64,000 bases of DNA from Prevotellaceae bacterium UBA4332. GTDB taxonomy: Bacteria > Bacteroidota > Bacteroidia > Bacteroidales > Bacteroidaceae. Numbering within the stretch: the first letter of the stretch is position 1; each line of letters opens with the position of its first letter. The DNA is taken from positions 186,887 through 250,886 of the forward strand of contig DGTQ01000026.1 of NCBI GenBank assembly GCA_002394365.1. Direction: 5' to 3'. The translations under genes and the position numbers were made by a program. The notes beneath the pieces are model-generated. The model made no database searches and had not been told where the DNA came from. It saw only the letters and a list, made by a program, of their open reading frames with translations. Positions 50,990 to 60,815 of the stretch are shown here, piece after piece.

Positions 50990-52577
50990 CAAGAACAGAT
51001 ATATGCCATTGATAATGGCTGTGTGTGTCATAGTCGGAATAATGATAGGCACTTTCTATGCCAACCATTTTTCAGGCAATCGTCTCAACATTATTAATTC
51101 AGGCAGCAACAAATTGAATAATTTGCTGCATATAGTTGATGACCAATACGTTGACACGGTAAACGTAAATGACCTTGTGGAGAAAGCTATGCCCAAAATA
51201 TTGGCAGAACTCGATCCGCACTCTGTATATATTCCTGCTAAGGAAGCCGAAATGGCGAGTGACGACCTGAAGGGTTCTTTCTATGGTATAGGTATTGAGT
51301 TTGTCATAAACAACGACACCATACAGGTGCAGAACGTCATAGCTGGAGGTCCTGCACAGAAAGCAGGAATGTTGGCTGGTGATAAGATTGTAAAGATAGA
51401 TGGCAAGCCTTTCGTGGGTAAAGACTGCACTACGGAGGAGGCAATGCACAAGTTGAAGGGTCCAGACAAATCTACAGTAAAAGTCAGCGTCAAGCGTTAT
51501 GGTAGTAATGAGGAGTACACCATGTCCATCACACGTGGAGAGGTTAAGGTCAGAAGTATTTTTGCCACCTACATGCTTAACGAAAACACTGGTTATATTC
51601 GTGTTAAGAACTTTGGAGAAAACACCTATGCCGAGATGCTTGTAGCCCTGGCCGAACTTTCTCAAGAAGGTTTTGAAAACCTCGTTATTGACTTACGCGA
51701 TAACACTGGCGGTTACCTCGAAGCTGCTGTGCAAATGGCAAACGAATTCTTACCCAAAAACAGACTTATAGTATATACAGAAGGACGTAAGTCGGCACGT
51801 CAGAACTACAAGAGTGATGGTCGTGGTTCATACCAAAAGATGCCTATGGTGGTACTCATAAATGAAAATTCTGCTTCGGCAAGTGAGATTTTTGCTGGTG
51901 CTATGCAGGACAACGATCGTGCTACCATTGTAGGTCGCCGTTCCTTCGGTAAGGGATTGGTACAACAACAGATAGCCTTTCCTGACGGCTCTATGGTGCG
52001 TCTGACTATAGCACGTTACTATACTCCATCAGGACGATGCATACAGAAGCCATACTCAGCTGGCGACAATCAGAATTACGAAAAAGATATAGCAGACAGA
52101 TACCAGCATGGCGAATTCTTCTCTAAAGACAGCATACACCATGAAGGTCCTGCTTATCATACCATCAGTGGACGCACTGTTTATGGTGGTGGTGGCATAA
52201 CACCTGACATCTTCATTGCCGAAGACACCACTAACGTCACATCCTACTACCGTACAGCTGTTATGACTGGTCTTGTGATGCAGTTTGCTTATACATATAC
52301 GGATGAGAATCGCCTCAAACTGAATTCTTTCAAGGAAATGCAGGAACTGGCTGACCATCTTGTAAAGCAGAATACAGTAGATAAGTTTGCTACATACGCT
52401 GACAAGCACGGACTACAGCGTCGCAACCTTATGATACAACGCTCCCACAGTCTGCTTGAGACATTTATCAACTCACGCATAATCTATAACATCCTTGACG
52501 AAGATGCATGGATGGAATATCTCAATTTAACAGATAAAACTATAAAGGCTGCGTTGGAAGTATTTAAGAAACAATAA
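50982..52577 (+). CDS. S41 family C-terminal processing protease
   Basis: 531 residues. N-terminal membrane anchor (MPLIMAVCVIVGIMIGTFYA), PDZ domain with FYGIGIEFVI and VIAGGPAQKAGMLAGDKIVKIDG, and peptidase core with catalytic Ser in ENSASASEIF (297-301) and Lys324 in RSFGKGLVQ. Degrades or trims periplasmic proteins. Starts inside the dCMP deaminase gene (8-base overlap). Confidence 0.93.
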   Translation: MNNKNRYMPLIMAVCVIVGIMIGTFYANHFSGNRLNIINSGSNKLNNLLHIVDDQYVDTVNVNDLVEKAMPKILAELDPHSVYIPAKEAEMASDDLKGSFYGIGIEFVINNDTIQVQNVIAGGPAQKAGMLAGDKIVKIDGKPFVGKDCTTEEAMHKLKGPDKSTVKVSVKRYGSNEEYTMSITRGEVKVRSIFATYMLNENTGYIRVKNFGENTYAEMLVALAELSQEGFENLVIDLRDNTGGYLEAAVQMANEFLPKNRLIVYTEGRKSARQNYKSDGRGSYQKMPMVVLINENSASASEIFAGAMQDNDRATIVGRRSFGKGLVQQQIAFPDGSMVRLTIARYYTPSGRCIQKPYSAGDNQNYEKDIADRYQHGEFFSKDSIHHEGPAYHTISGRTVYGGGGITPDIFIAEDTTNVTSYYRTAVMTGLVMQFAYTYTDENRLKLNSFKEMQELADHLVKQNTVDKFATYADKHGLQRRNLMIQRSHSLLETFINSRIIYNILDEDAWMEYLNLTDKTIKAALEVFKKQ

Positions 52578-52603
52578 AATACAGTAAAGAGAGAAGGGAC
52601 GAG

Positions 52604-53164
52604 ATGGACAAAGCATTATTGCGTAACAAAATAAGACAAACCATGCGAGAGTACTCCCCACAACAGAGGGAAGCACTCTCGTTTCCTATTGTGGAGAAGC
52701 TCCTCTCCCACTCCATGGTACGCTCTGCAAACTGCATCATTCTCTTCCACTCCTTGCCAGACGAAGTCTATACGCACTCACTTATAGATACACTTTACGA
52801 ACAAGGCAAGCACATACTCTTACCAAAGGTGGTATCTCCTACCGAGATGACGCTTCACGAGTATTTAGGTCAGTCATCACTTGCTCAAGGTGCTTATGGT
52901 ATATGGGAACCACAAACTCCAAACCTCATACCTCAAATCTCACACCTCAATCCCACCATCTCCATAATCCCAGGTGTAGCATTCGACAAACATGGCAATC
53001 GTCTTGGCAGGGGTAAAGGCTATTACGATAGATTTTTAAGCTCTTTGCAAACTACGGAAACAGGCAACACACTATACAAAATAGGTGTATGTTTCCCTTT
53101 TCAACTGCTTGACAACATCCCCCATGATGAGCACGATATTAACATGAATGAAATAATTTCATGA
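52604..53164 (+). CDS. 5-formyltetrahydrofolate cyclo-ligase
   Basis: 186 residues. FTHF ligase blocks: the N-terminal LLRNKIRQTM, the folate/ATP region VAFDKHGNRLGRGKGYYDRFL near the C-terminus. ATP-dependent formation of 5,10-methenyl-THF from 5-formyl-THF. Confidence 0.92.
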   Translation: MDKALLRNKIRQTMREYSPQQREALSFPIVEKLLSHSMVRSANCIILFHSLPDEVYTHSLIDTLYEQGKHILLPKVVSPTEMTLHEYLGQSSLAQGAYGIWEPQTPNLIPQISHLNPTISIIPGVAFDKHGNRLGRGKGYYDRFLSSLQTTETGNTLYKIGVCFPFQLLDNIPHDEHDINMNEIIS

Positions 53165-53169
53165 TAAAA

Positions 53170-53201
53170 TTTGGCAATTTGCTTTTTTTTCTCTAACTTT
53201 G
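53170..53201 (+). promoter_or_regulatory. Promoter of the Rel/SpoT gene
   Basis: TTTG (53170-53173), 20-base spacer, TAACTTTG (53194-53201), 31 bases before the ATG. Confidence 0.65.
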
Positions 53202-53232
53202 CAACCTAATCGTCTTTCTTCTTTAACAGCCT

Positions 53233-55164
53233 ATGAAACCACAAGAAGCAAACGCAAGCAACGCCACCGCTAAGCGGACTATTACTGACGACGAAATTCA
53301 GTGCATGGCGAATGAAGTATTCTCTGCAATGGAGAAGCGTACCACACTTGAGGAAATGCAGCTCTTGCATAAAGCCTTCAACTACGCTCGCGAGGCGCAT
53401 CGAAAGCAGCGACGCAAGACGGGTGAGCCATACATTATCCACCCTATAGCCGTAGCAAAGATTGTAGCAAAGGAGCTGCAACTTGGTACTGCTCCAGTCT
53501 GTGCGGCATTCCTGCACGATGTGGTGGAGGATACGCCTACCACCATCGAGCACATACGTGACCTTTTTGGCAACGATGTAGCTTTCCTTGTGAGTGTTGT
53601 AACAAAGAAGAAGAAAAATATTTATGAGATGTCAAAGCAGCTTGACAATTTCAAGCAGATGCTCAACTCAATGAATAATGACATCAATGCCATCCTCATA
53701 AAACTTGCTGACCGTCTGCACAACATGCGCACACTCAACTCCATGCGTGCAGACAAACAGATGAAGATAGCTGGTGAGACAGACTATTTCTATGCTCCTC
53801 TTGCCAATCGTCTCGGACTTTATACTATCAAGATTGAATTGGAGAACCTCTCCTTCCGCTATCGTTGTCCACAATGGTATGACAAGATACAGACTCTCAT
53901 AGAGAAAGACAAGAGAGATGATAAGGTACGCATGGCAACTTTCAATCGCACTGTGGATGAGATTCTTACCAACAATGGTATTAAATACAGGCGTGAAGTA
54001 GCCTACAAGCAACCATATAACTTGTGGCGAAAGATGAAGACGCAAAACGAGGACTATGAGCACCTTGAGTGTCGTCATTTTACACGTATCGTATTCCCAA
54101 GCGACATGTATATGTCTGACAAGAATATGGTGCTGAAAATCTACTCCCTGCTGACCGATAAGTTCAAAGAGCGCCCTAATTCTATTATCAACTATATCGA
54201 TTTGCCAAAGCAGAACGGCTATCAGGCATTCCACACACAACTTCTTTCTGACTACGGTATATGGGAGGAAGTACACATACAGTCCGAGCGCATGAGCCAG
54301 AAGACCAAATTGGGTTACCTGTTTGATAGCGGACAGCGAGAAATTGATATCACCAAGTGGCTTTCAGACTTCCGTGGTGTGCTCAAGGATGTAGCAGAAA
54401 ACGAGGAACGTGACCCTACAGGATACAACTTCTTCATTGAGTCTGTACGTGCATCGTTTTATAACGATGATATACAGGTATATACACCTGAAGGTAAGGC
54501 TATCCTTTTGCCTAAGAACTCTACCGCACTTGATTTCGCCTTCAATATCCACACAGATATAGGTATGCATGCCAAGTATGCCAAGATTAACGGGCATCTT
54601 GCCTCTGTTCGTACTAAGTTAAAACGTGGCGACTGTGTGGAAATAGGTACAGATCCCAATATGTGGCCACAAGAGAGTTGGCGCGACTCCGCCAAGTCAT
54701 ACAAAGCTCTCAGAAACATACACATGTATCTTGACAATGTAGCTAAACCTTATTACGTTCGTTGCCCAAAGTGTCATCCCATACCTGACGAGGAACTTAT
54801 AGGTTTCACCTTGCCAGATAACCATGTTATGGTGCATCGTCGTGACTGTCCTGATGCTATTGGCCTTGCTTCTCGACAAGGCGACAGCATTGTGGCTGTT
54901 GATTACCAAGAAGACCCCAACGTGCTGTTCCCAGCTATTATCACCCTCAAGGCTGTAGATCGCCAACACCTGTTGTCAGACCTTATTGACAGTATCTCCA
55001 ACAAGTTGCAGCTATCTATAGACATGCTCCATACTGTAACTGAGGATGAAATAGTGACCTGTAAGATAAAGTTCTTCGTGCATAGTAGCAAGGAACTTAA
55101 CACAATACTCAACAGCATACTCAGTATTCCTGCAGTTGATGAAGTAAATTGCCAAACTGTTTAA
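53233..55164 (+). CDS. RelA/SpoT family (p)ppGpp hydrolase with divergent synthetase domain
   Basis: 643 residues. HD hydrolase: GEPYIIHPIAVAKIV, FLHDVVEDTPTT (H95-D96), KLADRLHNMRTL. Synthetase region: YNLWRKMKTQ is kept, but the usual Asp-Leu-x-Ala-x-Arg block is replaced by LECRHFTRIVF, and the Gly-Tyr-Gln block reads NGYQAFHT, so synthesis may be lost or altered. TGS domain VYTPEGKAILLPKNSTALDFAF and C-terminal ZFD/ACT-like part (YVRCPKCHPIPDEELIG, HRRDCPDAI). Shorter than the usual about 740 residues. Bacteroidota often carry two long Rel proteins; this may be the hydrolase-biased one, which is inference. Confidence 0.88.
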   Translation: MKPQEANASNATAKRTITDDEIQCMANEVFSAMEKRTTLEEMQLLHKAFNYAREAHRKQRRKTGEPYIIHPIAVAKIVAKELQLGTAPVCAAFLHDVVEDTPTTIEHIRDLFGNDVAFLVSVVTKKKKNIYEMSKQLDNFKQMLNSMNNDINAILIKLADRLHNMRTLNSMRADKQMKIAGETDYFYAPLANRLGLYTIKIELENLSFRYRCPQWYDKIQTLIEKDKRDDKVRMATFNRTVDEILTNNGIKYRREVAYKQPYNLWRKMKTQNEDYEHLECRHFTRIVFPSDMYMSDKNMVLKIYSLLTDKFKERPNSIINYIDLPKQNGYQAFHTQLLSDYGIWEEVHIQSERMSQKTKLGYLFDSGQREIDITKWLSDFRGVLKDVAENEERDPTGYNFFIESVRASFYNDDIQVYTPEGKAILLPKNSTALDFAFNIHTDIGMHAKYAKINGHLASVRTKLKRGDCVEIGTDPNMWPQESWRDSAKSYKALRNIHMYLDNVAKPYYVRCPKCHPIPDEELIGFTLPDNHVMVHRRDCPDAIGLASRQGDSIVAVDYQEDPNVLFPAIITLKAVDRQHLLSDLIDSISNKLQLSIDMLHTVTEDEIVTCKIKFFVHSSKELNTILNSILSIPAVDEVNCQTV

Positions 55165-55246
55165 CAATATTGCTCCGTAAGCGTTAAAAAAAACAAAAAC
55201 AAATCAATAAATCAGCGCATCATTCTTAATTTTTCATTTATTTACG

Positions 55247-55254
55247 TAACTTTG
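55247..55254 (+). promoter_or_regulatory. Promoter box of the sigma factor gene
   Basis: TAACTTTG, about 98 bases before the ATG, implying a longer 5' UTR. Confidence 0.5.
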
Positions 55255-55352
55255 CCGAGATTTTATAACAAAACAACTTCATTTACTAACAAAACAATAT
55301 TGCCTATCGACAAACATTTACTTTAGAAAACAAATCATTATAACTAAAGAAA

Positions 55353-55949
55353 ATGAAAAAGATTTCTCAGATGACCGACGAAGAGTTGGCCATGGAGTAC
55401 GTAGAAGGCAATAACCGTGCGTTCGATGAGTTGTTGAGTCGTACGCAGACGGGAATTTTCTCTTACATCATTTTTATCGTTCATAATCAGGAAGTTGCCA
55501 ATGACATCTTCCAAGAGACTTTCTTAAAGGCTATCACCAACCTTCAGATGCGTCGCTATGCCCCAACGGGTAAGTTTAATGCGTGGCTCATACGCATAGC
55601 ACACAATGCTATCATGGACTGGTATCGCCGTCAGAAATCAAAGCAGATAATAGACACTAACGACGATTTCGACATCGCCTCAATGAGTGATCGCGACCTC
55701 ATGGAAACTAGCAGCGAAGACCTTATGGCTAACGCACAGGTACTGCGTGATGTTAAGTCGATGATAGACTTCCTGCCTGAACCACAAAAAGAGGTGGTAA
55801 TGATGCGCTATTACCAAAATCTCTCATTCAAGGAGATAGCACAAAATACAGGTGTGAGCATCAACACCAGCCTTGGTCGCATGCGTTATGCGCTCATCAA
55901 TCTGCGACGACTCGCCAAGGAACATCACATGAATTTACAACTTGCATAA
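55353..55949 (+). CDS. RNA polymerase sigma factor (sigma-70/ECF type)
   Basis: 198 residues. Region 2: DELLSRTQTGIFSYIIFIV and NDIFQETFLKAI, with IRIAHNAIMDWYRRQK for -10 recognition; region 4: LPEPQKEVVMMRYYQNLSFK, EIAQNTGVSINTSLGRMRYA. No anti-sigma gene next to it, so regulation is unknown. A strong bidirectional terminator follows. Confidence 0.9.
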   Translation: MKKISQMTDEELAMEYVEGNNRAFDELLSRTQTGIFSYIIFIVHNQEVANDIFQETFLKAITNLQMRRYAPTGKFNAWLIRIAHNAIMDWYRRQKSKQIIDTNDDFDIASMSDRDLMETSSEDLMANAQVLRDVKSMIDFLPEPQKEVVMMRYYQNLSFKEIAQNTGVSINTSLGRMRYALINLRRLAKEHHMNLQLA

Positions 55950-55954
55950 ATAAG

Positions 55955-55982
55955 AGAGAGGCATCCGTTTGGGTGCCTCTCT
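55955..55982. terminator. Bidirectional terminator between sigma factor and efflux operon
   Basis: AGAGAGGCATCC-GTTT-GGGTGCCTCTCT, a 12-bp stem with one G-T pair, followed by TCGTTTT. Confidence 0.8.
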
Positions 55983-56006
55983 TCGTTTTAGTCTTGATTT
56001 GATTCT

Positions 56007-57230
56007 TTATTCGTATCTTATTGCTTCAATTGGGTCCATGCGAGCCGCCTTGCGAGCTGGGAAATATCCGAAGGCAACACCTATGATGGTACACACTATG
56101 AAACTCACAACTATACTCCACATCGGTATGCTCGTTGGCAAAGCAAATAGATAGTTAGCTCCCATTGAGAGCGAAGCACCAAGTATTATGCCCAGCACAC
56201 CTCCCGTTACCGATATTATTATGGATTCTATAAGGAATTGATTGCTAATATCTATTCCACGCGCTCCTACAGACATACGCAAACCTATCTCCTTTGTGCG
56301 TTCCGTTACAGAAACAAGCATAATATTCATAATACCAATACCAGCTACAAGCAGAGAGAAAGCCGCTGCAACCACAAGTATGAGCGTCACAGTATCCATT
56401 GTGCTTGACATTGTCTCCATCATCTCCTGCTGCGAACGTATGGTGAAGTCATCCTCCGCATCATCTTTCAGTTTATGCTCCTGACGCAGTATCGTTGTCA
56501 ATTCTTCTATGGCATCATCTGTCATTTCTTCAGTCAATGCCGAACAATTTATGCTCGATAGCCATGTCTGGGCAGTAACACGCTTCATCACCGTTGTGTA
56601 AGGAGTTATGATGAGATTGTCCTGGTCCATACCAAAAGAACTGTAGCCTTTGCTTTTCAACACACCAATAACTCTGAATGGTATGCTCTTAAAGCGTATC
56701 ATCTTTCCTACGGGGTCAACATTCTCACCAAAGAGTTCGTCCTTTACCGTCTTACCTATGAGACATACTTTTGCCGATTTCTTTATGTCTTCATCTGTAA
56801 ACTCGTTGCCTGATACTATCTCCCATTGCTTTATGGACAAATATTCAGCACTCTCTCCATAAAGAGTTGTCGAGGTATTATTGTTACCATTTATGGCTTG
56901 TCCGCTTGCCGTCACCTCTGGTGATATATACGACACATACTTCGTTTCTTTCCTTAATGCTTCGTAATCATCCACCTTCAGCGTCTGCATACTCGACGGG
57001 TCTTGCCTTACACCACCCATACCTTTATCAGCACCAGGGCGTATCATTATTATATTGGTGCCCATAGCCGAAATATTCTCGCGTATGCTCATCTTTGAAC
57101 CCTGTCCGATAGCCATCATAACTATCACTGCTGCCACACCAATGATGATGCCCAGCATGCTCAAGAAGGAGCGAAACTTATTGTTCATGATAGCCTTTAT
57201 GGCTACCTTCATTAGGTTTATAAAGCTCAT
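56007..57230 (-). CDS. MacB-type ABC transporter permease
   Basis: 407 residues. First membrane segment FRSFLSMLGIIIGVAAVIVM, large periplasmic domain (about 45-280) and three C-terminal membrane segments (LVVAAAFSLLVAGIGIMNIM, ...IIISVTGGVLGIILGASLSM, WSIVVSFIVCTIIGVAFGY) plus the ending RMDPIEAIRYE typical of MacB. With the ATPase (35 bases upstream), adaptor and TolC it makes a tripartite pump. Confidence 0.92.
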   Translation of the reverse strand: MSFINLMKVAIKAIMNNKFRSFLSMLGIIIGVAAVIVMMAIGQGSKMSIRENISAMGTNIIMIRPGADKGMGGVRQDPSSMQTLKVDDYEALRKETKYVSYISPEVTASGQAINGNNNTSTTLYGESAEYLSIKQWEIVSGNEFTDEDIKKSAKVCLIGKTVKDELFGENVDPVGKMIRFKSIPFRVIGVLKSKGYSSFGMDQDNLIITPYTTVMKRVTAQTWLSSINCSALTEEMTDDAIEELTTILRQEHKLKDDAEDDFTIRSQQEMMETMSSTMDTVTLILVVAAAFSLLVAGIGIMNIMLVSVTERTKEIGLRMSVGARGIDISNQFLIESIIISVTGGVLGIILGASLSMGANYLFALPTSIPMWSIVVSFIVCTIIGVAFGYFPARKAARMDPIEAIRYE

Positions 57231-57265
57231 AAAATCTTACCTTATAATTTGTCACTGGTAACTCC

Positions 57266-58018
57266 TCAATCATCTTGCGGTTTTGGGAGTTTGGCGAGTG
57301 CCTCTGCCGCAGAAAGGATATTGTTGTTCACAACGTCCTCACGTATCTTTCCGTCTCTCAGCATGATGTTTCTCGAAGAGTATTGTGCTATCTCTGGGTT
57401 GTGCGTTACGAAGATGATAGTTCTGCCTTGCGCATGCAGTTTCTGGAAGAGCACAAGCATCTCAAACGATGTACGCGTATCAAGGTTACCCGTTGCTTCG
57501 TCTGCCAGCACCACAGCAGGGTTGTTCACCAAAGCGCGAGCTATTGCTACACGTTGCATCTGTCCACCAGACATCTGGTTTGACTTGTGGTACAATCTCT
57601 CGCCCAGTCCCACCTCGTTAAGTGCGGCAATGGCTGCCTCCCTACGTTGTGCGGCACTATATTCGGAGTTATACATGAGGGGCAATTCAACATTCTCCAC
57701 CGAAGTAGTCTTAGGTAGCAGGTTGTAGTTCTGAAATACAAAACCTATCTTACGATTTCTCAGCCTCGCTCTCTGACTCTTTGACATAGTCCTTACACTC
57801 ACTCCGTCGAGATAGTACTCACCCGATGTCGGGGTGTCGAGACAACCCAGTTGGTTGAGGAGTGTCGATTTGCCTGAACCTGACGTTCCCATGATGGTGA
57901 CAAACTCCCCCTCGTATATTTTGAACGACACACCACGAAGGGCTTTCACCACTTCAGAGCCCACTTTGAACTCTCGACGCACGTCCTGTAGTTCTATTAC
58001 TACTTTTCTCTCGTCCAT
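57266..58018 (-). CDS. MacB-type ABC transporter ATPase (LolD/MacB class)
   Basis: 250 residues from ATG 58018. Walker A GTSGSGKSTLLNQLG, signature QMSGGQMQRVAIARAL, Walker B VVLADEATGNLD, and His switch TH. The gene starts three bases after the adaptor stop; a GTG at 58024 would overlap it. Confidence 0.93.
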   Translation of the reverse strand: MDERKVVIELQDVRREFKVGSEVVKALRGVSFKIYEGEFVTIMGTSGSGKSTLLNQLGCLDTPTSGEYYLDGVSVRTMSKSQRARLRNRKIGFVFQNYNLLPKTTSVENVELPLMYNSEYSAAQRREAAIAALNEVGLGERLYHKSNQMSGGQMQRVAIARALVNNPAVVLADEATGNLDTRTSFEMLVLFQKLHAQGRTIIFVTHNPEIAQYSSRNIMLRDGKIREDVVNNNILSAAEALAKLPKPQDD

Positions 58019-58020
58019 GC

Positions 58021-59214
58021 TCACTGCTTCTTGTTTGCATTCTTGTTGCTACCTGGGCGCTTTGGCATGAATGGGTTATTGCCACCCTTATTACCAGCTT
58101 CCTCTTCCTCAGCACCACCTCCTATATGAAAGTCGGTTATCACCTTTGTACCTTGCTTCAAACCAGATTTCACCTCTGTAGTTATGCCGTCAGAAAGACC
58201 TGTCGTAACGGCAAAAGCCTTGAACACGTCGCCCTCAAGTGTCCATACCTTCTGTTGCGCCTGGCAATCCTCAATCTTTTGGTCCTTTGTGAGCATCTTT
58301 TCGTTAGGAGTAAACTTCAGAGCCTTGGCTGGCACAGCAAGCACATTCTTTGCCTCCTGCGTGTAGATAGTCACATTGGCTGTAAGACCTGGCTTCAACT
58401 TCAAATCAGCATTAGGAGCCGATATTACCACCTGGTATGTCACTACGTTTGACTCTGTGGTAGCCTCTTGTCTCACCTGTGTCACAGCACCCGTAAACGT
58501 ATCATCTGGGTAAGCATCAACGGTGAAGCTCACCCTCTGCCCTACCTTCACGTCGCCTATGTCAGCCTCGTCTATGTCGGCTATCACTCGCATGTTTGTC
58601 AGGTCCTGCGCTATGGTGAAAAGCTCTGGCGTATTAAACGAAGCAGCCACAGTCTGTCCCTCTTCCACGCTCTTCGACAGTACCACGCCATCTATAGGCG
58701 AAGTTATTGTGGCATAACCAAGGTTAGTCTCAGCCTTCTTCACACTCTCCGTAGCAGTACGCACCTGTTGCTGTGCCTGCTCATAGGATAAGCGTGACTG
58801 TTCATATTCATTAGCCGAGATAAGTCCTTTGTCAAATAGCGTCTTGTGGCGATTGTAGTTAGCCTGCTGGTATGCAAGATTACTCTTGGCAGAAGATAAG
58901 TTTGCCCTTGTGCTCGCCAGTTCTGACATGAGATTTGTCTTATCCAGTTCGGCTATCACCTGTCCCTTCTTTACCACACTGTTGTAATCCACATAAAGAT
59001 GTGCCACGATACCCGACACCTGCGTACCTACCGTCACGCTCGTCACAGGTTCTATGGTGCCAGTCGCCGTGACGCTCGTTGAGATATTGCCTACCTTTGC
59101 CTCGGCAGTAACGTATGACACCTCCGATTTCCTCTTTCCTCCCATAAGGAGATAAGCCATAACAGCCACAATGACTGCCACAGCAGCCCCAATGTAAAGT
59201 TTCTTATTTTTCAT
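58021..59214 (-). CDS. Efflux RND/ABC periplasmic adaptor (MacA-like)
   Basis: 397 residues. N-terminal membrane helix (LYIGAAVAVIVAVMAYLLMG), barrel-sandwich block GTIEPVTSVTVGTQVSG, coiled-coil hairpin (about 90-150, Ala/Gln/Glu-rich), TITSPIDGVVLSKSVEEGQTV, and a Gly/Asn/Lys-rich C-terminal tail. Links the MacB pump to TolC. Overlaps the TolC gene by 11 bases. Confidence 0.92.
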   Translation of the reverse strand: MKNKKLYIGAAVAVIVAVMAYLLMGGKRKSEVSYVTAEAKVGNISTSVTATGTIEPVTSVTVGTQVSGIVAHLYVDYNSVVKKGQVIAELDKTNLMSELASTRANLSSAKSNLAYQQANYNRHKTLFDKGLISANEYEQSRLSYEQAQQQVRTATESVKKAETNLGYATITSPIDGVVLSKSVEEGQTVAASFNTPELFTIAQDLTNMRVIADIDEADIGDVKVGQRVSFTVDAYPDDTFTGAVTQVRQEATTESNVVTYQVVISAPNADLKLKPGLTANVTIYTQEAKNVLAVPAKALKFTPNEKMLTKDQKIEDCQAQQKVWTLEGDVFKAFAVTTGLSDGITTEVKSGLKQGTKVITDFHIGGGAEEEEAGNKGGNNPFMPKRPGSNKNANKKQ

Positions 59215-60523
59215 ATAGTTCCAATAATTTCAAGTTAAGTATCGTGCTGTATTTTGCCTGCAGTTCGCTCTGCTTTGCAGTCAAAAGGCGCGTCTTGCCA
59301 TCCTGCAGTTCCACTACATTTTTCAGTCCTACTGCAAACTGCTCCGATAGCAAGTCATACGAATCCTTCGCCGCCGTTGTGCTTACCTTGGCAGCCTTAA
59401 ACTGGTTTTGGTTGTTGGTAGCCTCTATCCAGTAGTTCTCTATCGTACTATAGAGTGACGTTTCCTTGTCCATCACATCGAGCAGAGCCGTCTGCCTCTG
59501 TATGTTAGCCTTATGCACAGCAGTGCGGGCAGCCCTCTGGTCAAAGATAGGCACGCTGAGCGTCACCCCAGCACCCATATTGAAGTTTGACCTCATCTGC
59601 TCTCCCCATTTGTTTTGGTTCAGCGAACTGTTGGTTGAACCCACAGAAGCATTAAGAGATACCGAAGGCAGGTACTGTGCCTTTGCAATCCTCTGTTGCA
59701 TTTCAGCATTAGCCACCTGCAACTGTGCCTTCTTTATCTCTGGACGATTCTCCACTGCAACATCATATACACTGCGCAGAGCAGGAATAGCCTTCAGCGC
59801 CATCTCGTCGGTAGCATCACCTTCAGCTATGTCAAAATCATCGTCGTCTATTATCTGCAGCAAAGCCTTCAACTGTCGCTTATAGTTGCGCACATTGCTT
59901 TCTGCACGCACCACGTTATACTCATCCTGAGCCCTCGTAGCCGACAGTTGCGAGCACTCAGCCTTGCTCATGCTGCCTACCTCCACCATCTGCTTTCCAC
60001 GCTCCTCGTTTACCTTGGCAGCCTCCAGTGATTCCTTGTTCACCTTCACAGCCTCCTTAGAATAGAGAATCTGCACGTAGAGCTTCGCTATCTGCTCCTC
60101 TATCGAGCGAGCCGACACGATGCTGTCCTGTTCAGCAACCTCCTCGAGTATGCTGTTCTGCCTAACAGTGTTGTGGTTGCGGTTGCCATTCCATACAGTC
60201 CAGTTAGCCCCCACCGAGTACGAGCCGTTGTATGATGTCTTCTTATTCGACGACAACACCTGACTATCCGTAACCGTCGAAGTACCTTTAGCCTTCCAGG
60301 GGTTGTATGCCACGTTGTGTTTTGTCGTAAACGACAGTGAAGGGAACAACTGAGCCTTTGACGCCTTCAGCGTCTCTTCGCTCGTCTGTCTCGTGAGCCC
60401 AGCCTTCTGCAGCGTCACATTATTCTCCATAGCGTAAGCAATGCACTCCTCCCAGGTCCACACCTTAGCGTGACCTGACAGACACATCGTCGCCATCAAT
60501 AATATCATTGAAACTATTCTCAT
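59204..60523 (-). CDS. TolC-family outer-membrane efflux protein
   Basis: About 439 residues from ATG 60523, which starts a signal peptide (MRIVSMILLMATMCLSGHA); an upstream ATG at 60571 would add 16 residues. Two OEP repeats: WTWEECIAYAMENNVTLQKA and EIKKAQLQVANAEMQQRIAK, with long coiled-coil stretches. First gene of the efflux operon. Confidence 0.92.
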   Translation of the reverse strand: MRIVSMILLMATMCLSGHAKVWTWEECIAYAMENNVTLQKAGLTRQTSEETLKASKAQLFPSLSFTTKHNVAYNPWKAKGTSTVTDSQVLSSNKKTSYNGSYSVGANWTVWNGNRNHNTVRQNSILEEVAEQDSIVSARSIEEQIAKLYVQILYSKEAVKVNKESLEAAKVNEERGKQMVEVGSMSKAECSQLSATRAQDEYNVVRAESNVRNYKRQLKALLQIIDDDDFDIAEGDATDEMALKAIPALRSVYDVAVENRPEIKKAQLQVANAEMQQRIAKAQYLPSVSLNASVGSTNSSLNQNKWGEQMRSNFNMGAGVTLSVPIFDQRAARTAVHKANIQRQTALLDVMDKETSLYSTIENYWIEATNNQNQFKAAKVSTTAAKDSYDLLSEQFAVGLKNVVELQDGKTRLLTAKQSELQAKYSTILNLKLLELYEK

Positions 60524-60636
60524 ACACCTTATATAATATATATGTAATGTTATACTCTTTTTTTCCATCATTATCCTCTAAACTTTGACACTTCGCCTTC
60601 GCAGTTTCGAAGATACATTTCGTTACAATGTTTCGG

Positions 60637-60644
60637 CAAAATTA
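60637..60644 (-). promoter_or_regulatory. Promoter box of the efflux operon
   Basis: Minus-strand TAATTTTG, about 114 bases before ATG 60523. The gap 60524-60815 otherwise holds only the terminator below. Confidence 0.5.
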
Positions 60645-60752
60645 CAACAAAATTCCCACTTACGCAAACCCCTTTCAACCTCTTTCCTCTTTTTTCACAT
60701 TCTTTTTCCTTAATAACTTTTCCTTTTCATGCAATCAGCTTCTAACGATTAC

Positions 60753-60802
60753 AACAAAAAGCGACATCCCTACACATTTGTTGTAAGGATGCCGCTTTTG
60801 TT
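60753..60802. terminator. Terminator downstream of the higA-like gene
   Basis: AACAAAAAGCGACATCC (60753 on) pairs with GGATGCCGCTTTTGTT (to 60802) around an ACAAATGT loop, with T/A tails on both strands. Confidence 0.75.
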
Positions 60803-60815
60803 ATCTATATGCCTT

